From Fundidesulfovibrio terrae (GTDB taxonomy: Bacteria; Desulfobacterota; Desulfovibrionia; Desulfovibrionales; Desulfovibrionaceae): a DNA stretch of 64,000 nt. The stretch covers positions 62,001 to 126,000 of the forward strand of contig NZ_JAKZFS010000005.1 in the NCBI RefSeq assembly GCF_022808915.1, written 5' to 3'. Position numbers and translations under genes: made by a program. Positions 53,760-62,209 of this stretch are shown piece after piece (the first letter of the stretch is position 1; every line of letters begins with the position of its first letter). Below the pieces are notes generated by a model. That model searched no databases. It was not told where the DNA came from and was given only the letters and a program-made list of their open reading frames with translations.

Positions 53760-55499
53760 CTAAGCCAGCATCCGCCCGGACCGCGAACGCGATTCGTTCT
53801 CGCTGTACACCCGGATGGCCCGAAGCCCCGACACCGGGCATTCGTGCTCGCACATGCCGCAGCCGATGCAACGGGCCGGGTCCACAAAGGGGCGCTGCAG
53901 CCGGACCACGATGTCCACCTTGTCGCCCCGGGCGGGGTCCGCCCAGCCAGCAGGCGGCCTGTCCAGGGTGAGGCGCGATCCGGCCTGGGCCAGAATGCGT
54001 CGCGGCGCCGCTCCGGGCGCGGCGCTTGGGCGCACGGCGTAGTCGCCGCTGCCCAGGTTGAGGGCGGGCGGCGCTGGGGTCAGAAGGTCCAGGACGTCTC
54101 CCTGGACGCGGGCCACACCGGCCACTCCTCCCCGCACGGTCTCGAAGACGGTACGGGTGTGGATGGCCTTGGGGCTCACGGGGCAGAGCTCCTGGCAGAC
54201 GATGCAGGGGCGGTCCATGACCCAGGGCAGACAGCGGGAGCGGTCCACGAAGGCCGTGCCCAGGCGCACCGGGCCCTGCGGCGCGAAGTCGCCCACGCCG
54301 TGCTTCTCCTCCAGGCTCAAAGGCCGGATGGCCGCCGTGGGGCAGACCTGGCCGCAGGCGACGCAGTTGGGTTGGCATCCGCTACGCCCGATGCGGAAGT
54401 TGAGCGCCGGTGTCCAGAGCCCCTGGACGCCCGCCTGGAACAGCGCGGGCTGGATGATGTTGGAGGGGCAGGCCCGCATGCACTGGCCGCAGCGGATGCA
54501 ACGGGCAAGGAAGCGCTCCTCGTCCAGGGAGCCCGGAGGACGGATGAGCGAGGCGTCGCGGTCGGACGAGGCCAGGGCTCCCACTTTCCATAAGGGGACG
54601 GCCAACACCCCGGCGGCCACGGCCGTGATTGCCCCGCGCCGCGATATCGATGTCACGGGAAGCTCGCCCGCGGCCGACGGCTTGGGGGAGAACCCCATGC
54701 GCCCGGCCGGGCAGCGCTCCAGGCAGTTCATGCACAGCACGCATTCGCTGGCGACGAGTTCGCCCGAGGGGCGGCAGCCGCCTTCGCAGTATTCCTCGCA
54801 CAGGCGGCAGTCGCCGCACTTGTGGGCCTCCACCTTGCCCATGCGCCAGGGTGCGAAGCGCCCGGCTAGGGCGAACAGGGCTCCCAGCGGGCACAGGAAG
54901 CGGCAGAAGAACCTCGGGCGCAACAGATTGAGCCCGATCACGGCCACGAGCACCATGCCGATGAGCCAGGCCGATTCGTAGGCCCGGGGCTCGTCGCTCA
55001 AGACTTCCATGCCCCGGTCGGCCAGGGGCAGAAGGGTCAGGTTGATGGAGCGGTGCAAGAGGGGCAGCGGGTCCAGGAGGCCGCTCTGCACCGATCCCAA
55101 AGCGGCGCAGGCCAGGAAAAAGGCCAGCAGGAGGTACTTGAAGCCGTGCAGGAGATGGTGCGCGTTGTCCCGGATGCGGGCCTCCCGCGTGGTTCCCAGG
55201 CGCGAGGCCCAGCCGGTCAGCTGGTTGAGCGTCCCCAGCGGGCAGGCGAAGCCGCAGAAGAAGCGCCCCAGCACGGCGGTAAGCGCCACCGCCGCCACCG
55301 CCCAGAGAAGCGGCGCGTAAAGCGTCCCCGTGGCCAGTACCGTGGACAGGGCCGTGAGCGGGTCCAGGCTCAGTATCCAGTTGATGGGCCAGCCGCGAAG
55401 CTGCCACCACTGCGGGCCCACCGTGGCGGCCACGCAGAACCACAGGAAGACGAGAAGGAAGAAGCCTTGGCTTATGCGGCGGACGGTGGCGATGCGCAC
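53760..55499 (-). CDS. Membrane polyferredoxin (NapH/NapG-like fusion)
   Basis: A 579-residue protein. The N-terminal half has about five membrane helices with the NapH-type loops CGFACPLGTLNQLTGWAS and CRFLCPLGALFALAGR, then clusters CGDCRLCEEYCEGGC and CVLCMNCLERCPAG. A mid-protein Tat-like segment (SRRGAITAVAAGVLAVPLW, about 280) precedes a second ferredoxin part with CIRCGQCMRACPS, CVACGQVCPTAAI, CIVCQELCPV and CIGCGMCEHECPV. It thus looks like NapH fused to a NapG-type ferredoxin: a quinol-to-periplasm electron conduit. It lies 3 bases downstream of the DUF362 gene. Confidence 0.9.
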   Translation of the reverse strand: MRIATVRRISQGFFLLVFLWFCVAATVGPQWWQLRGWPINWILSLDPLTALSTVLATGTLYAPLLWAVAAVALTAVLGRFFCGFACPLGTLNQLTGWASRLGTTREARIRDNAHHLLHGFKYLLLAFFLACAALGSVQSGLLDPLPLLHRSINLTLLPLADRGMEVLSDEPRAYESAWLIGMVLVAVIGLNLLRPRFFCRFLCPLGALFALAGRFAPWRMGKVEAHKCGDCRLCEEYCEGGCRPSGELVASECVLCMNCLERCPAGRMGFSPKPSAAGELPVTSISRRGAITAVAAGVLAVPLWKVGALASSDRDASLIRPPGSLDEERFLARCIRCGQCMRACPSNIIQPALFQAGVQGLWTPALNFRIGRSGCQPNCVACGQVCPTAAIRPLSLEEKHGVGDFAPQGPVRLGTAFVDRSRCLPWVMDRPCIVCQELCPVSPKAIHTRTVFETVRGGVAGVARVQGDVLDLLTPAPPALNLGSGDYAVRPSAAPGAAPRRILAQAGSRLTLDRPPAGWADPARGDKVDIVVRLQRPFVDPARCIGCGMCEHECPVSGLRAIRVYSENESRSRSGRMLA

Positions 55500-55502
55500 G
55501 GG

Positions 55503-56528
55503 TCAGGCTCCGGCGTCCAGGTACACGGGGTTGAGCGAGGCGAAGTCGGCGGTCCCGGCCCCGGCGGCCTGGGCCAGGCGGATGTAGGGGATGTCCTCCA
55601 GGGTGCGGCCCAGAAGCCCGGCCCCGAAGGCGTCGCCCGCCACCGGGTCGGTGGTGACCACCAGGGTTCCGGTGGATTTGAGGTCCGAGAGCGAGCCTCC
55701 GGTGGGACCGTTGGACATCATGGACACCGTGCCGTCCAGGATGGACAGGGTGGGGCGGGTCAGGAGGGCCAGTTCCGAGATGATGCCGTTGATGTCCTGG
55801 TGGAAGACGTTTCTGCGGCCCCCCAGCAGCCCGTACATGTTTTTGAGCAGCATCGAGGCTCCGGCCCGGGCGTGGTCCTTCACGGGAGCCAGGGCGATGA
55901 GCTTGGTGACGCCGGTGAACGCCCCGGCCAGCACCGGCCAATCCTTGATGAGCCTGGCGCCGGGCAGGGTGGCGGGGGTGAAAAGGCCCGCGCGGGGGAC
56001 GACGATGCGCGCCCCGGTCTGGCGGGCCGCCCCGGCGAGGCCGGTGATCTCGAAACAGCTCTCGGGGTTGTTGATAGGGTTGTCGGTCACGGACACCTGG
56101 GACGCCCCGGCCTTCACGCAGGCCGAGGCCACCGCGGTCAGGAGCTCCGGATGGGTGGTGGCTCCGAGCGCGGCCGGCGAGGCGAAGGCCGCGTTGACCT
56201 TGATGAGCACGCGGTCGCCTTTCTTGATGAACGCCTCGATGCCGCCCAGGGCGCGCACCCCCAGGTCGAACATGGCCGCCCGGTCTGCTCCGCGCACCAC
56301 GGCCATGCGGGGGCTCCCGGAGGCCAGGTCCTTGAGGGCGTAGTCGCCAAGCCCGGGCAGGGCCTTCACCTCGGGAAGCGCGGCGGGGCCTGTGCCGTCC
56401 CGCAGAGACAGGCCCAGGACGCAAGCACCCGCGGCCACGGCCGAGGCTCCGGCCACGCGCCGCAGGAAGTCGCGGCGGTTCAGGCCGGCCGGAATTTCAG
56501 GGGCGATACGCCCGCCGTCCTTGGTCAC
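55503..56528 (-). CDS. DUF362 protein with Tat signal
   Basis: A 341-residue protein. The Tat signal NRRDFLRRVAGASAVAAGACVLGLSL precedes a DUF362 domain with KGDRVLIKVNAAFASPAALGATTHPELLTAVASACVKAGASQVSVTDNPINNPESCFE and GIISELALLTRPTLSILDGTVSMMSNGPTGG. DUF362 proteins accompany iron-sulfur redox genes and are of unproven chemistry. It overlaps the upstream DUF6599 gene by 4 bases and is 3 bases from the polyferredoxin gene, showing tight coupling. Confidence 0.9.
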   Translation of the reverse strand: MTKDGGRIAPEIPAGLNRRDFLRRVAGASAVAAGACVLGLSLRDGTGPAALPEVKALPGLGDYALKDLASGSPRMAVVRGADRAAMFDLGVRALGGIEAFIKKGDRVLIKVNAAFASPAALGATTHPELLTAVASACVKAGASQVSVTDNPINNPESCFEITGLAGAARQTGARIVVPRAGLFTPATLPGARLIKDWPVLAGAFTGVTKLIALAPVKDHARAGASMLLKNMYGLLGGRRNVFHQDINGIISELALLTRPTLSILDGTVSMMSNGPTGGSLSDLKSTGTLVVTTDPVAGDAFGAGLLGRTLEDIPYIRLAQAAGAGTADFASLNPVYLDAGA

Positions 56529-57550
56529 GGCTTCTTCTCCTCGAGGGATTTCGCCAGCTGTCCGGCCAGTTCCAGAGCAGCTTTCCGGTTTGCGGCGTCG
56601 TGCACCCCGGCCAGCGCCCGGCCCTTGGCCATCACCACCTGGAGCATGTCCTCCAGGACCAGCACCCTGGCTCCGGCCAGGGAAGCGGGAAGGTCCTCGC
56701 CGGGTTTGAGTTCCTTGAATCCGTTGGAGGCCAGGAAGTGGGCGTACGCGTCGGCCTGGGCGCGCGCTTCATCCGGGGTGGCGCGCACGGCCAGGAAGGC
56801 CGACGCCTCGCCGGGGGCCAGCGCGTACTCCGCCGTGTAGACGTTCTCCAGGCCTTCCATGCCCAGGGCGTCGCTGACGGCCAGGCGAACGCTGTCGGCG
56901 CGCAGGCCCGCGGCAGGGAACAGGTCCGTTTCCGCCCCCTGGGCCGTGTCCTCGGGCAGGGCGGCCAGGAGCGCCTGGGCCAGCGACTCCAGGGCCGGGC
57001 GCAACTCGGGCGAAGCGTGGTCGGCCACAAACTCCAGATAGTAGCGCCCCTTGGTGAGAAATATGGCGTTTTCCGTGGCGTAGGCGTTCTGGGCCAAGGG
57101 GAGCTGGTCGGCTCCCGGGCGGCGCTGGCCGCTGAACACGGCGAAAGCATCCTTGGGGGATTCCATGGCGTAGAGGAAGGTCTCAACCCGGGCGTTTCCG
57201 GCATTCTCAGCTGCGAAGGCCCGGCAGGCCATCTCCTGGAAGTTGGATGCCAGGTAGAGCTCGGCCTTGCCGTCGATCTTGTCCGAGAGCGATTCCGGGG
57301 TGTAGCCCTCCACGGGCGAGAGGGCAGGGAAACCCTGGAGGTCGGCGAGGAAACCGGCCGTCTGCGACAGGGCTGCGCCCTGCTGGCCGGTGACGATCCT
57401 GCCCGCTCCCTTGGGGTGGTTCATGGCCACGATCACCGCCGGGTTGAACGACGCCTGCTGCGCGAAGAGCCAGACGGCAAGGCACGCGAGAAGGCCCAGA
57501 ACGGCGTATCCCACCCTTTTCTCGCTCATGCTCGCGCGCGACCTGGCCAT
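56525..57550 (-). CDS. DUF6599-like exported/membrane-anchored protein
   Basis: A 341-residue protein with one N-terminal hydrophobic helix (VGYAVLGLLACLAVWLFA, about 13-30) and a soluble extracytoplasmic remainder. The body shows KIDGKAELYLASNFQEMACRAF and RVETFLYAMESPKDAFAVFSGQRRPG, a layout that I associate with the DUF6599 family of unknown function. ATG 57550 was preferred over GTG 57568 and ATG 57529 on ribosome-binding-site grounds (TTGAGG). First gene of the redox operon, presumably a subunit or chaperone of the periplasmic complex. Confidence 0.75.
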   Translation of the reverse strand: MARSRASMSEKRVGYAVLGLLACLAVWLFAQQASFNPAVIVAMNHPKGAGRIVTGQQGAALSQTAGFLADLQGFPALSPVEGYTPESLSDKIDGKAELYLASNFQEMACRAFAAENAGNARVETFLYAMESPKDAFAVFSGQRRPGADQLPLAQNAYATENAIFLTKGRYYLEFVADHASPELRPALESLAQALLAALPEDTAQGAETDLFPAAGLRADSVRLAVSDALGMEGLENVYTAEYALAPGEASAFLAVRATPDEARAQADAYAHFLASNGFKELKPGEDLPASLAGARVLVLEDMLQVVMAKGRALAGVHDAANRKAALELAGQLAKSLEEKKP

Positions 57551-57568
57551 GCGAACCTCAAGCCCCAC

Positions 57569-58180
57569 CTATTTGGGCAGCTTCGCGCCCTGCTTGAGGT
57601 CATAGCAGGCGGGGAAGTTCATGTCCTGTCGCAGCGTCTGCTCAGGAGTTCTGTTCCCGCTCAGTTCGCCGTTCTTCATGATGAAGCGCAGTTCGCCGGA
57701 AATCTTCATTCCTTCGGACACGGCCTTTTCCAGGCGATCCTTGGTGGCGCCGTACTCACCTTCGGCCTTGCTCTTGTGGAATTGCTTGCGCCATTCAATC
57801 CACTGCTTGGGGGTCATGGCGCTCTGGTCCACGAAGACGTAGTGGACCACGCCGTCCGGGCAGTCCTCCTCGAGGTAGAGCGTGTATTCGAGCGGCGCAT
57901 CGGGCGATGCGGGCTTGGCGATGCGGGCCTTCTCGCCCTCCTCGATGAGCCATGTCGTGGGGCATTTGCGGGAGGCCACGAACTCCTTGACCGAGCCGAA
58001 CAGGTAACACGGCTCCATCTCGTCGGCGAGGAAGCCCCCTGAAAGGAACGCCTCGGGCGGGGAAAATTCGCTCAGCCCGTCGGCCTTGCGCAGGTCAAGG
58101 GCCTTCTGGCTGGCGGCGTGGGCCGGGGAGAGGCAGGCCAGGACGAACAGGCCCGCAAGGATCGCGGTCATGCGGGACAT
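57569..58180 (-). CDS. Secreted protein of unknown function
   Basis: A 203-residue protein with a clear signal peptide (cut after AHA, about residue 22). Mature features are the paired cysteines in EMEPCYLFGSVKEFVASRKCPTTW, another Cys in YLEEDCPDGVVHYVF, and a late Cys in FPACYDLKQG, so two disulfides are possible. No family is recognised. It lies 18 bases ahead of the DUF6599 gene, so it may be the first cistron of the redox operon. Ribosome-binding site GGGAGGATCCC. Confidence 0.75.
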   Translation of the reverse strand: MSRMTAILAGLFVLACLSPAHAASQKALDLRKADGLSEFSPPEAFLSGGFLADEMEPCYLFGSVKEFVASRKCPTTWLIEEGEKARIAKPASPDAPLEYTLYLEEDCPDGVVHYVFVDQSAMTPKQWIEWRKQFHKSKAEGEYGATKDRLEKAVSEGMKISGELRFIMKNGELSGNRTPEQTLRQDMNFPACYDLKQGAKLPK

Positions 58181-58312
58181 GGGATCCTCCCGTTGATGGG
58201 GTTTTCTGCCGATTCAACATGTCTCTAGAAAATCCGTGAGAATATGGTCAAGCGGCAATTGCGACACCCGGTATCCCGAAAACGACGCGGGAAGACGTTC
58301 GAGGAGAAGGGG

Positions 58313-58348
58313 ATAAAAAAGGGCGGCCGGGACATGTCCCGGCCGCCC
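58313..58348 (-). terminator. Intrinsic terminator of the porin gene
   Basis: A GC-rich palindrome, GGGCGGCCGGGACATG and its complement (58321-58348), is followed on the minus strand by TTTTTTATCC. It lies 23 bases beyond the porin stop. Confidence 0.92.
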
Positions 58349-58371
58349 GCGTCATCCGGCGAAGGTACTGC

Positions 58372-59820
58372 TTAGAACTTGTAGGTGAAGCCGAAGGCCA
58401 CCTTCCAGGGGTCGGTGCCGGTCTGGTTCACGAAGCGGCGTCCCCAGACGGACTTCTGGAACTGGCCGTGGGCCCAGCCCGTCTCCACCACGGCGGAGAG
58501 GTTCTCGTAGATCTTGTATTCGTTGTCGAAGTTGATGCCCATGACGTATTCGTCGGTGGTCAGGTCGCGGCCCATCTGCACGTAGTTGCCGGTGCCCCAG
58601 AGGAGGTTGGCCTGACGCAGGGCGCGGGGGGAGTTGGTGCCCCGGGCGTAGGTGAAGGTCAGGCGATGGGTCAGGTCCTGGATGAAGCTGATCTTGTTCA
58701 GGCTGGCCGCGAAGCCCCAGGAACCGGTGGGGTTCAGGGCCATGTGGCCGTTCACGAACTGCTGGCTGCAGTCGAACAGGAACGAGGTGCTGGGACCCCA
58801 GTTCTGGACCACGGTGGGCATGCGCTCGGAGCCGTTGCGCATGGAGGAATCCTCGCCGGTGGAGTACCAGAAGGTCAGCTGAGGGGTCAGCATGTCCCAA
58901 CCGGTGTACTCGGCGGCGACGTCGAAGAACAGGCCGCCGCGGCGGTTCTTGCCGCGGTCGGAGGCGTTGCCCTCGCCGTAGATCACGTCCGCGTAGAACT
59001 TGAAGGGATCAAGCGCGGTCAGGGACAGGGCGGTGCCCACCCAGAAGTAGACGTTCTGGGCGTTCTTGAAGCCGCTGGGGGCCAGCAGGGTGCCGGCGGA
59101 GAAAAGGTTGGTGGCCAGGGTCTCGGAAGAGTTGCGCATGGAACCCGTTCCGATGGTGGTGTAGCCGGCGTCGCGTCCGGCCACGGCCAGCATGCCCCAG
59201 GGGGTGGCGGAGAAGCCCTGCACGGTGACGGGCAGGACCAGGAAATAGGCGTCGAACTCGTCGGCCTTCTGGGTGGTGGAGGGATCGAAATCCTTGTTGG
59301 TGTCCAGCAGGCGTGCGAAGCCGCCGATGGCCTTGAAGGCGTCGCACACGGGGACGGTCACGGCGGCCGCGGCCAGGCGGGTGCCGCCGATCACCGGGCT
59401 GGAAGCCAGCATGGGCGACGAGATGGGCAGGTCGAAGTCCTGCATGCCGATGGAGAATTCGACATTGGTGCCGGGCCACTTGAACTGCAGGAACGCCTGG
59501 TAGACGTCGATGGCGGTAGTGGGGTTGTCAACGGTCAGGGTGTCGTTACCCCAGACCCTGTTCTGCAGGCGGATGCCGAAGCGGAACTTGAGGCCCTCGT
59601 TGGCGATGAAGTCGGTGCGCAGGCGGAAGCGCTCCCAGATCACGAAGGAATCGGCGGTCCTGGTGCCGTTGCTGTTCCAGCCGGTGTAGTCGAGCTTGGA
59701 CCATGCGTTGGCGTGGACGCGCGCGTCGCCGACCATCTTCACTTCGGTGGCGGCCGAGGCCAGACCGGCGCTGCACAGTATCAAGGTGACGAGTAAGGCA
59801 AGCCCCCCTAGACGTTTCAT
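58372..59820 (-). CDS. Outer-membrane homotrimeric porin (Desulfovibrio type)
   Basis: A 482-residue beta-barrel with a signal peptide (cut after ASA, about residue 23). Alternating amphipathic strands run through the protein and it ends with an aromatic residue (GFTYKF), as outer-membrane porins do. The N-terminal EVKMVGDARVHANAWSK and FVIWERFRLRTDFIANEGLKFRFGIRLQNRVWG match the porin family abundant in Desulfovibrio. It should form trimers for passive diffusion of small solutes. Monocistronic, with a good terminator and a long upstream non-coding region. Confidence 0.92.
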   Translation of the reverse strand: MKRLGGLALLVTLILCSAGLASAATEVKMVGDARVHANAWSKLDYTGWNSNGTRTADSFVIWERFRLRTDFIANEGLKFRFGIRLQNRVWGNDTLTVDNPTTAIDVYQAFLQFKWPGTNVEFSIGMQDFDLPISSPMLASSPVIGGTRLAAAAVTVPVCDAFKAIGGFARLLDTNKDFDPSTTQKADEFDAYFLVLPVTVQGFSATPWGMLAVAGRDAGYTTIGTGSMRNSSETLATNLFSAGTLLAPSGFKNAQNVYFWVGTALSLTALDPFKFYADVIYGEGNASDRGKNRRGGLFFDVAAEYTGWDMLTPQLTFWYSTGEDSSMRNGSERMPTVVQNWGPSTSFLFDCSQQFVNGHMALNPTGSWGFAASLNKISFIQDLTHRLTFTYARGTNSPRALRQANLLWGTGNYVQMGRDLTTDEYVMGINFDNEYKIYENLSAVVETGWAHGQFQKSVWGRRFVNQTGTDPWKVAFGFTYKF

Positions 59821-61032
59821 TGAATCTCCTCCTTATGGTGTATCGACGTTTCGCCGGGTAGACGCTCATGCGAATGCGCGCGGTGATCGGGTGGCGCCAG
59901 GCGACACGTTCGCCGGTTGCGCCTGAAGACCGGCCTGCGCACCAGAGGGCCGGTCTTTCCGGACGGCGGATGGTCGTGTCCACCCGCCCCGGTCCGCGCC
60001 GCACATGCGGGCACGGGAATCGAGAAACCAGTGATTCAAGAGAGGGGGTGGCATGCCCCGGCGTATAGGCCGAAGTTTAATCCATCCCTTTTCGGTAGTG
60101 TTTAGATATCTTAACTAAATTTTTCACAAATGCAAAGCGTTTTCACAATGATGGCGTGGATGCTCGGTTCGCGGAGTATTGGCTTAGGACGACAGGGAGG
60201 CGCCTCCCTGTGAGCGGAACGGCCTTCCGGTCAAAAGTGAGGGGACTGGCTAGAATTCATACCAAAATGGTATTGATTGAGAGTATGTCCTCTCGCGCAA
60301 CTCAATCCTTCTATTGGCTGGCTTTGCCGTCATCATGCCCGCGCCGAGTATAAACTCCGTTAGCCCCGGGGCGAGTCTGTAATGTTTTTCGACAAACACT
60401 CCTTGTTTCTTTTTCGGCCGAACTAAGAATTTTGAATGAAACTCACTGCATTATATTGCTTTAATTAAATATTTTAGTGTTTTAAGGGCTCTTGCTCGAA
60501 CTCTGGGGGAACATTCCGGTGGGGCAGCGAAGAACACTTCACCATTTGATACCGCATCAGCGCAAACGAGCGCAGGCAAGGGAAAGATTGAAAAATACTG
60601 TACGGTTGCGAATGACTACCAAACAGGCAGCCGGACCAGAACATCCTGGGCGCGACCAGGATGTCTTTAAATTGTTAAATCATCTCAGATCTTAAATGAT
60701 AATTTGATCCATGGGACACCATGGACTGTAAGTAACCATACGAAATCATTTACTCCGTTTCGTGGTATATCCTTTGGAGTGAGAAGCGTGCGCTGTAAAC
60801 ATTTCCGACGCGAAGACACTGGAGGTTTACAATATCCATCGGGGATGGGCGGAGGTCGTCATTCGCGTCTCCCGGAATGCTGGCAATGACGCCCTCTAAA
60901 AACCGCAGCGATTACACCAGCAAGGGCGCCCATAAAGTCGAGTATTACTGATGGAGCAATGAAAGTACCGCGCTGGAACAGACGTTGCTACGTTCCTCAC
61001 AGCTGTGCATTCCAAATGATGGAGGCAACATT
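59821..61032. other. Long non-coding region between porin and PEP-CTERM genes
   Basis: About 1.2 kb without a credible gene. On the minus strand TTGCAT-N16-TAAGAT (60107-60134) could be a porin promoter with a leader of about 280 bases; twin TTTTCACAA elements overlap or adjoin it. 60400-60480 is AT-rich. A GTAAAC/GTTTAC pair with a second small stem lies at about 60795-60850. The sigma-54-like site at 60974-60989 belongs to the PEP-CTERM gene. Short plus-strand frames of about 60 codons have no ribosome-binding sites. Confidence 0.5.
60974..60989 (+). promoter_or_regulatory. Putative sigma-54 promoter of the PEP-CTERM gene
   Basis: TGGAACAGACGTTGCT matches the -24/-12 consensus TGGCACGNNNNTTGCW at 10 of 12 defined positions with exact spacing. 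It lies 43 bases ahead of the PEP-CTERM start. PEP-CTERM genes are often under RpoN with the PrsK/PrsR system, which supports the call. Confidence 0.72.
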
Positions 61033-61923
61033 ATGATCAGAATATCCAGACAGATTTTTCTCTCGCTGGTGTCCTGCCTGGCATTCGCTCAACTGGCCAT
61101 GGCCGCCCCGGTGGTTTTGCCGCCGCCCGTAGTGCCCTATGCAGTCCAGTATGATAACTTTTTCTCCTATTCTGCCAAGCTCCTTACCGGCTTCGGGCTG
61201 CCCGGCTTTGACGTCAACACCGGCACGGGCGGACTGGATGTTCTGATTTACACTGGCGCGAACGGCGCGAACAACACCGGCGTCGGTGCCGGTGGCCTCT
61301 TCAACTTCCCCGATCCGCTGGCGGCGCCCGGCGGCGGCGATACCTCCGTCGCAGGCGTCTGGGGCCCCACCAACATTCCGGTGGGTACGGGCCCTATCCC
61401 GGTGAGCTACATGCTCGACTATCTCCACGCCACTTTCGGCGCACAGGCCAACGTCCCGATCTTCGACTTTGACATGAACCAGACCGGAGCCAGCCCCGAT
61501 CTCCAGGTTGTCGGGCAGGTGCGCGTCCGCAACGCGAGCAACACCGTCATAGCCAGCTGGGCCTTCGACAACATCACTGACAATAAGTTCGAGGACACCG
61601 CGTGGGTCACCGCGCCCGGCACCATCACCGCGACCAACCCCCTGCCTCCCTTCCAGTCCGTCACGGTTGACAACAACAAGGGAAGCGGCAAGCTGGACTT
61701 CATCGTGTACGCCCCCACCATGAACCTGGCCTTGTTCAACGCGGCCGGCAACACCATCGAGTTCGACTTCCGCATGCAGGGCCTCAACGACGGCTTCGAA
61801 GAGCTCTTCCTGACCGGCGGCTTCGCGCCCGCCGCCGTCCCCGAACCCGGCACCATGCTGCTCATGGGCATCGGCGCGGCAGGAGCGGCCTTCATGCGCA
61901 GAAGGGCGAAAAAGGCTCATTAA
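61033..61923 (+). CDS. PEP-CTERM sorting-domain protein
   Basis: A 296-residue exported protein. The signal peptide is cut after AMA (about residue 24). The C-terminus has the exosortase sorting signal: VPEPGT, a hydrophobic helix MLLMGIGAAGAAFM and a basic RRRAKK end. The mature domain is rich in Gly, Asn and Thr, suited to a surface or extracellular-matrix role. The ATG at 61033 has a TGATGGAGGCAAC ribosome-binding site. No exosortase gene is in the window. Confidence 0.92.
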   Translation: MIRISRQIFLSLVSCLAFAQLAMAAPVVLPPPVVPYAVQYDNFFSYSAKLLTGFGLPGFDVNTGTGGLDVLIYTGANGANNTGVGAGGLFNFPDPLAAPGGGDTSVAGVWGPTNIPVGTGPIPVSYMLDYLHATFGAQANVPIFDFDMNQTGASPDLQVVGQVRVRNASNTVIASWAFDNITDNKFEDTAWVTAPGTITATNPLPPFQSVTVDNNKGSGKLDFIVYAPTMNLALFNAAGNTIEFDFRMQGLNDGFEELFLTGGFAPAAVPEPGTMLLMGIGAAGAAFMRRRAKKAH

Positions 61924-61944
61924 CCCGCAAAGCGAATCAAACCA

Positions 61945-61979
61945 GAAAGGCCCCGCCGGAAACTCCGGTGGGGCCTTTC
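61945..61979 (+). terminator. Hairpin after the PEP-CTERM gene
   Basis: A 16-bp stem with one G-U pair (61945-61960 with 61964-61979) begins 21 bases past the stop. The T-rich part is inside the 3' arm (CCTTTCACATT), so it may be a moderate terminator. Confidence 0.7.
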
Positions 61980-62009
61980 ACATTGGCGCCTGCTAGGGCG
62001 CGCTTGCCG

Positions 62010-62048
62010 AGGAAAATAAAAAAGGACCGGGTCATGACCCGGTCCTTT
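62010..62048 (-). terminator. Intrinsic terminator downstream of tRNA-Met
   Basis: A 14-bp palindrome AAAGGACCGGGTCATG and its complement (62021-62048) is followed on the minus strand by TTTTTTATTTTCC. It starts 9 bases beyond the tRNA 3' end. Confidence 0.9.
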
Positions 62049-62056
62049 CAAAATCG

Positions 62057-62133
62057 TGGTAGCGAGGGAGGGAATTGAACCCCCGACACTGCGGATATGA
62101 GCCGCATGCTCTAACCAACTGAGCTACCTCGCC
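62057..62133 (-). tRNA. tRNA-Met (anticodon CAT)
   Basis: A 77-nt cloverleaf on the minus strand starting GGCGAGGTAGCTCAGTTGGT and ending CTCGCTACCA with CCA encoded. The anticodon arm GCGG-CTCATAT-CCGC presents CAT. D-arm and T-arm consensus bases are present. Its sequence is close to elongator tRNA-Met; a lysidine-modified tRNA-Ile2 cannot be fully excluded from sequence alone. Confidence 0.93.
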
Positions 62134-62209
62134 ACGTTTCTTGCCTCGCGGCAGGACGGGCTAAGTACACATTCCCACACTGCTTGGCAAGAGCTTTTTC
62201 GCTCCAATT

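Noticed and set aside
62057-62133. tRNA-Ile2 (lysidine CAT) as an alternative identity
   Set aside because: The overall sequence is closer to elongator tRNA-Met; kept only as a residual possibility.
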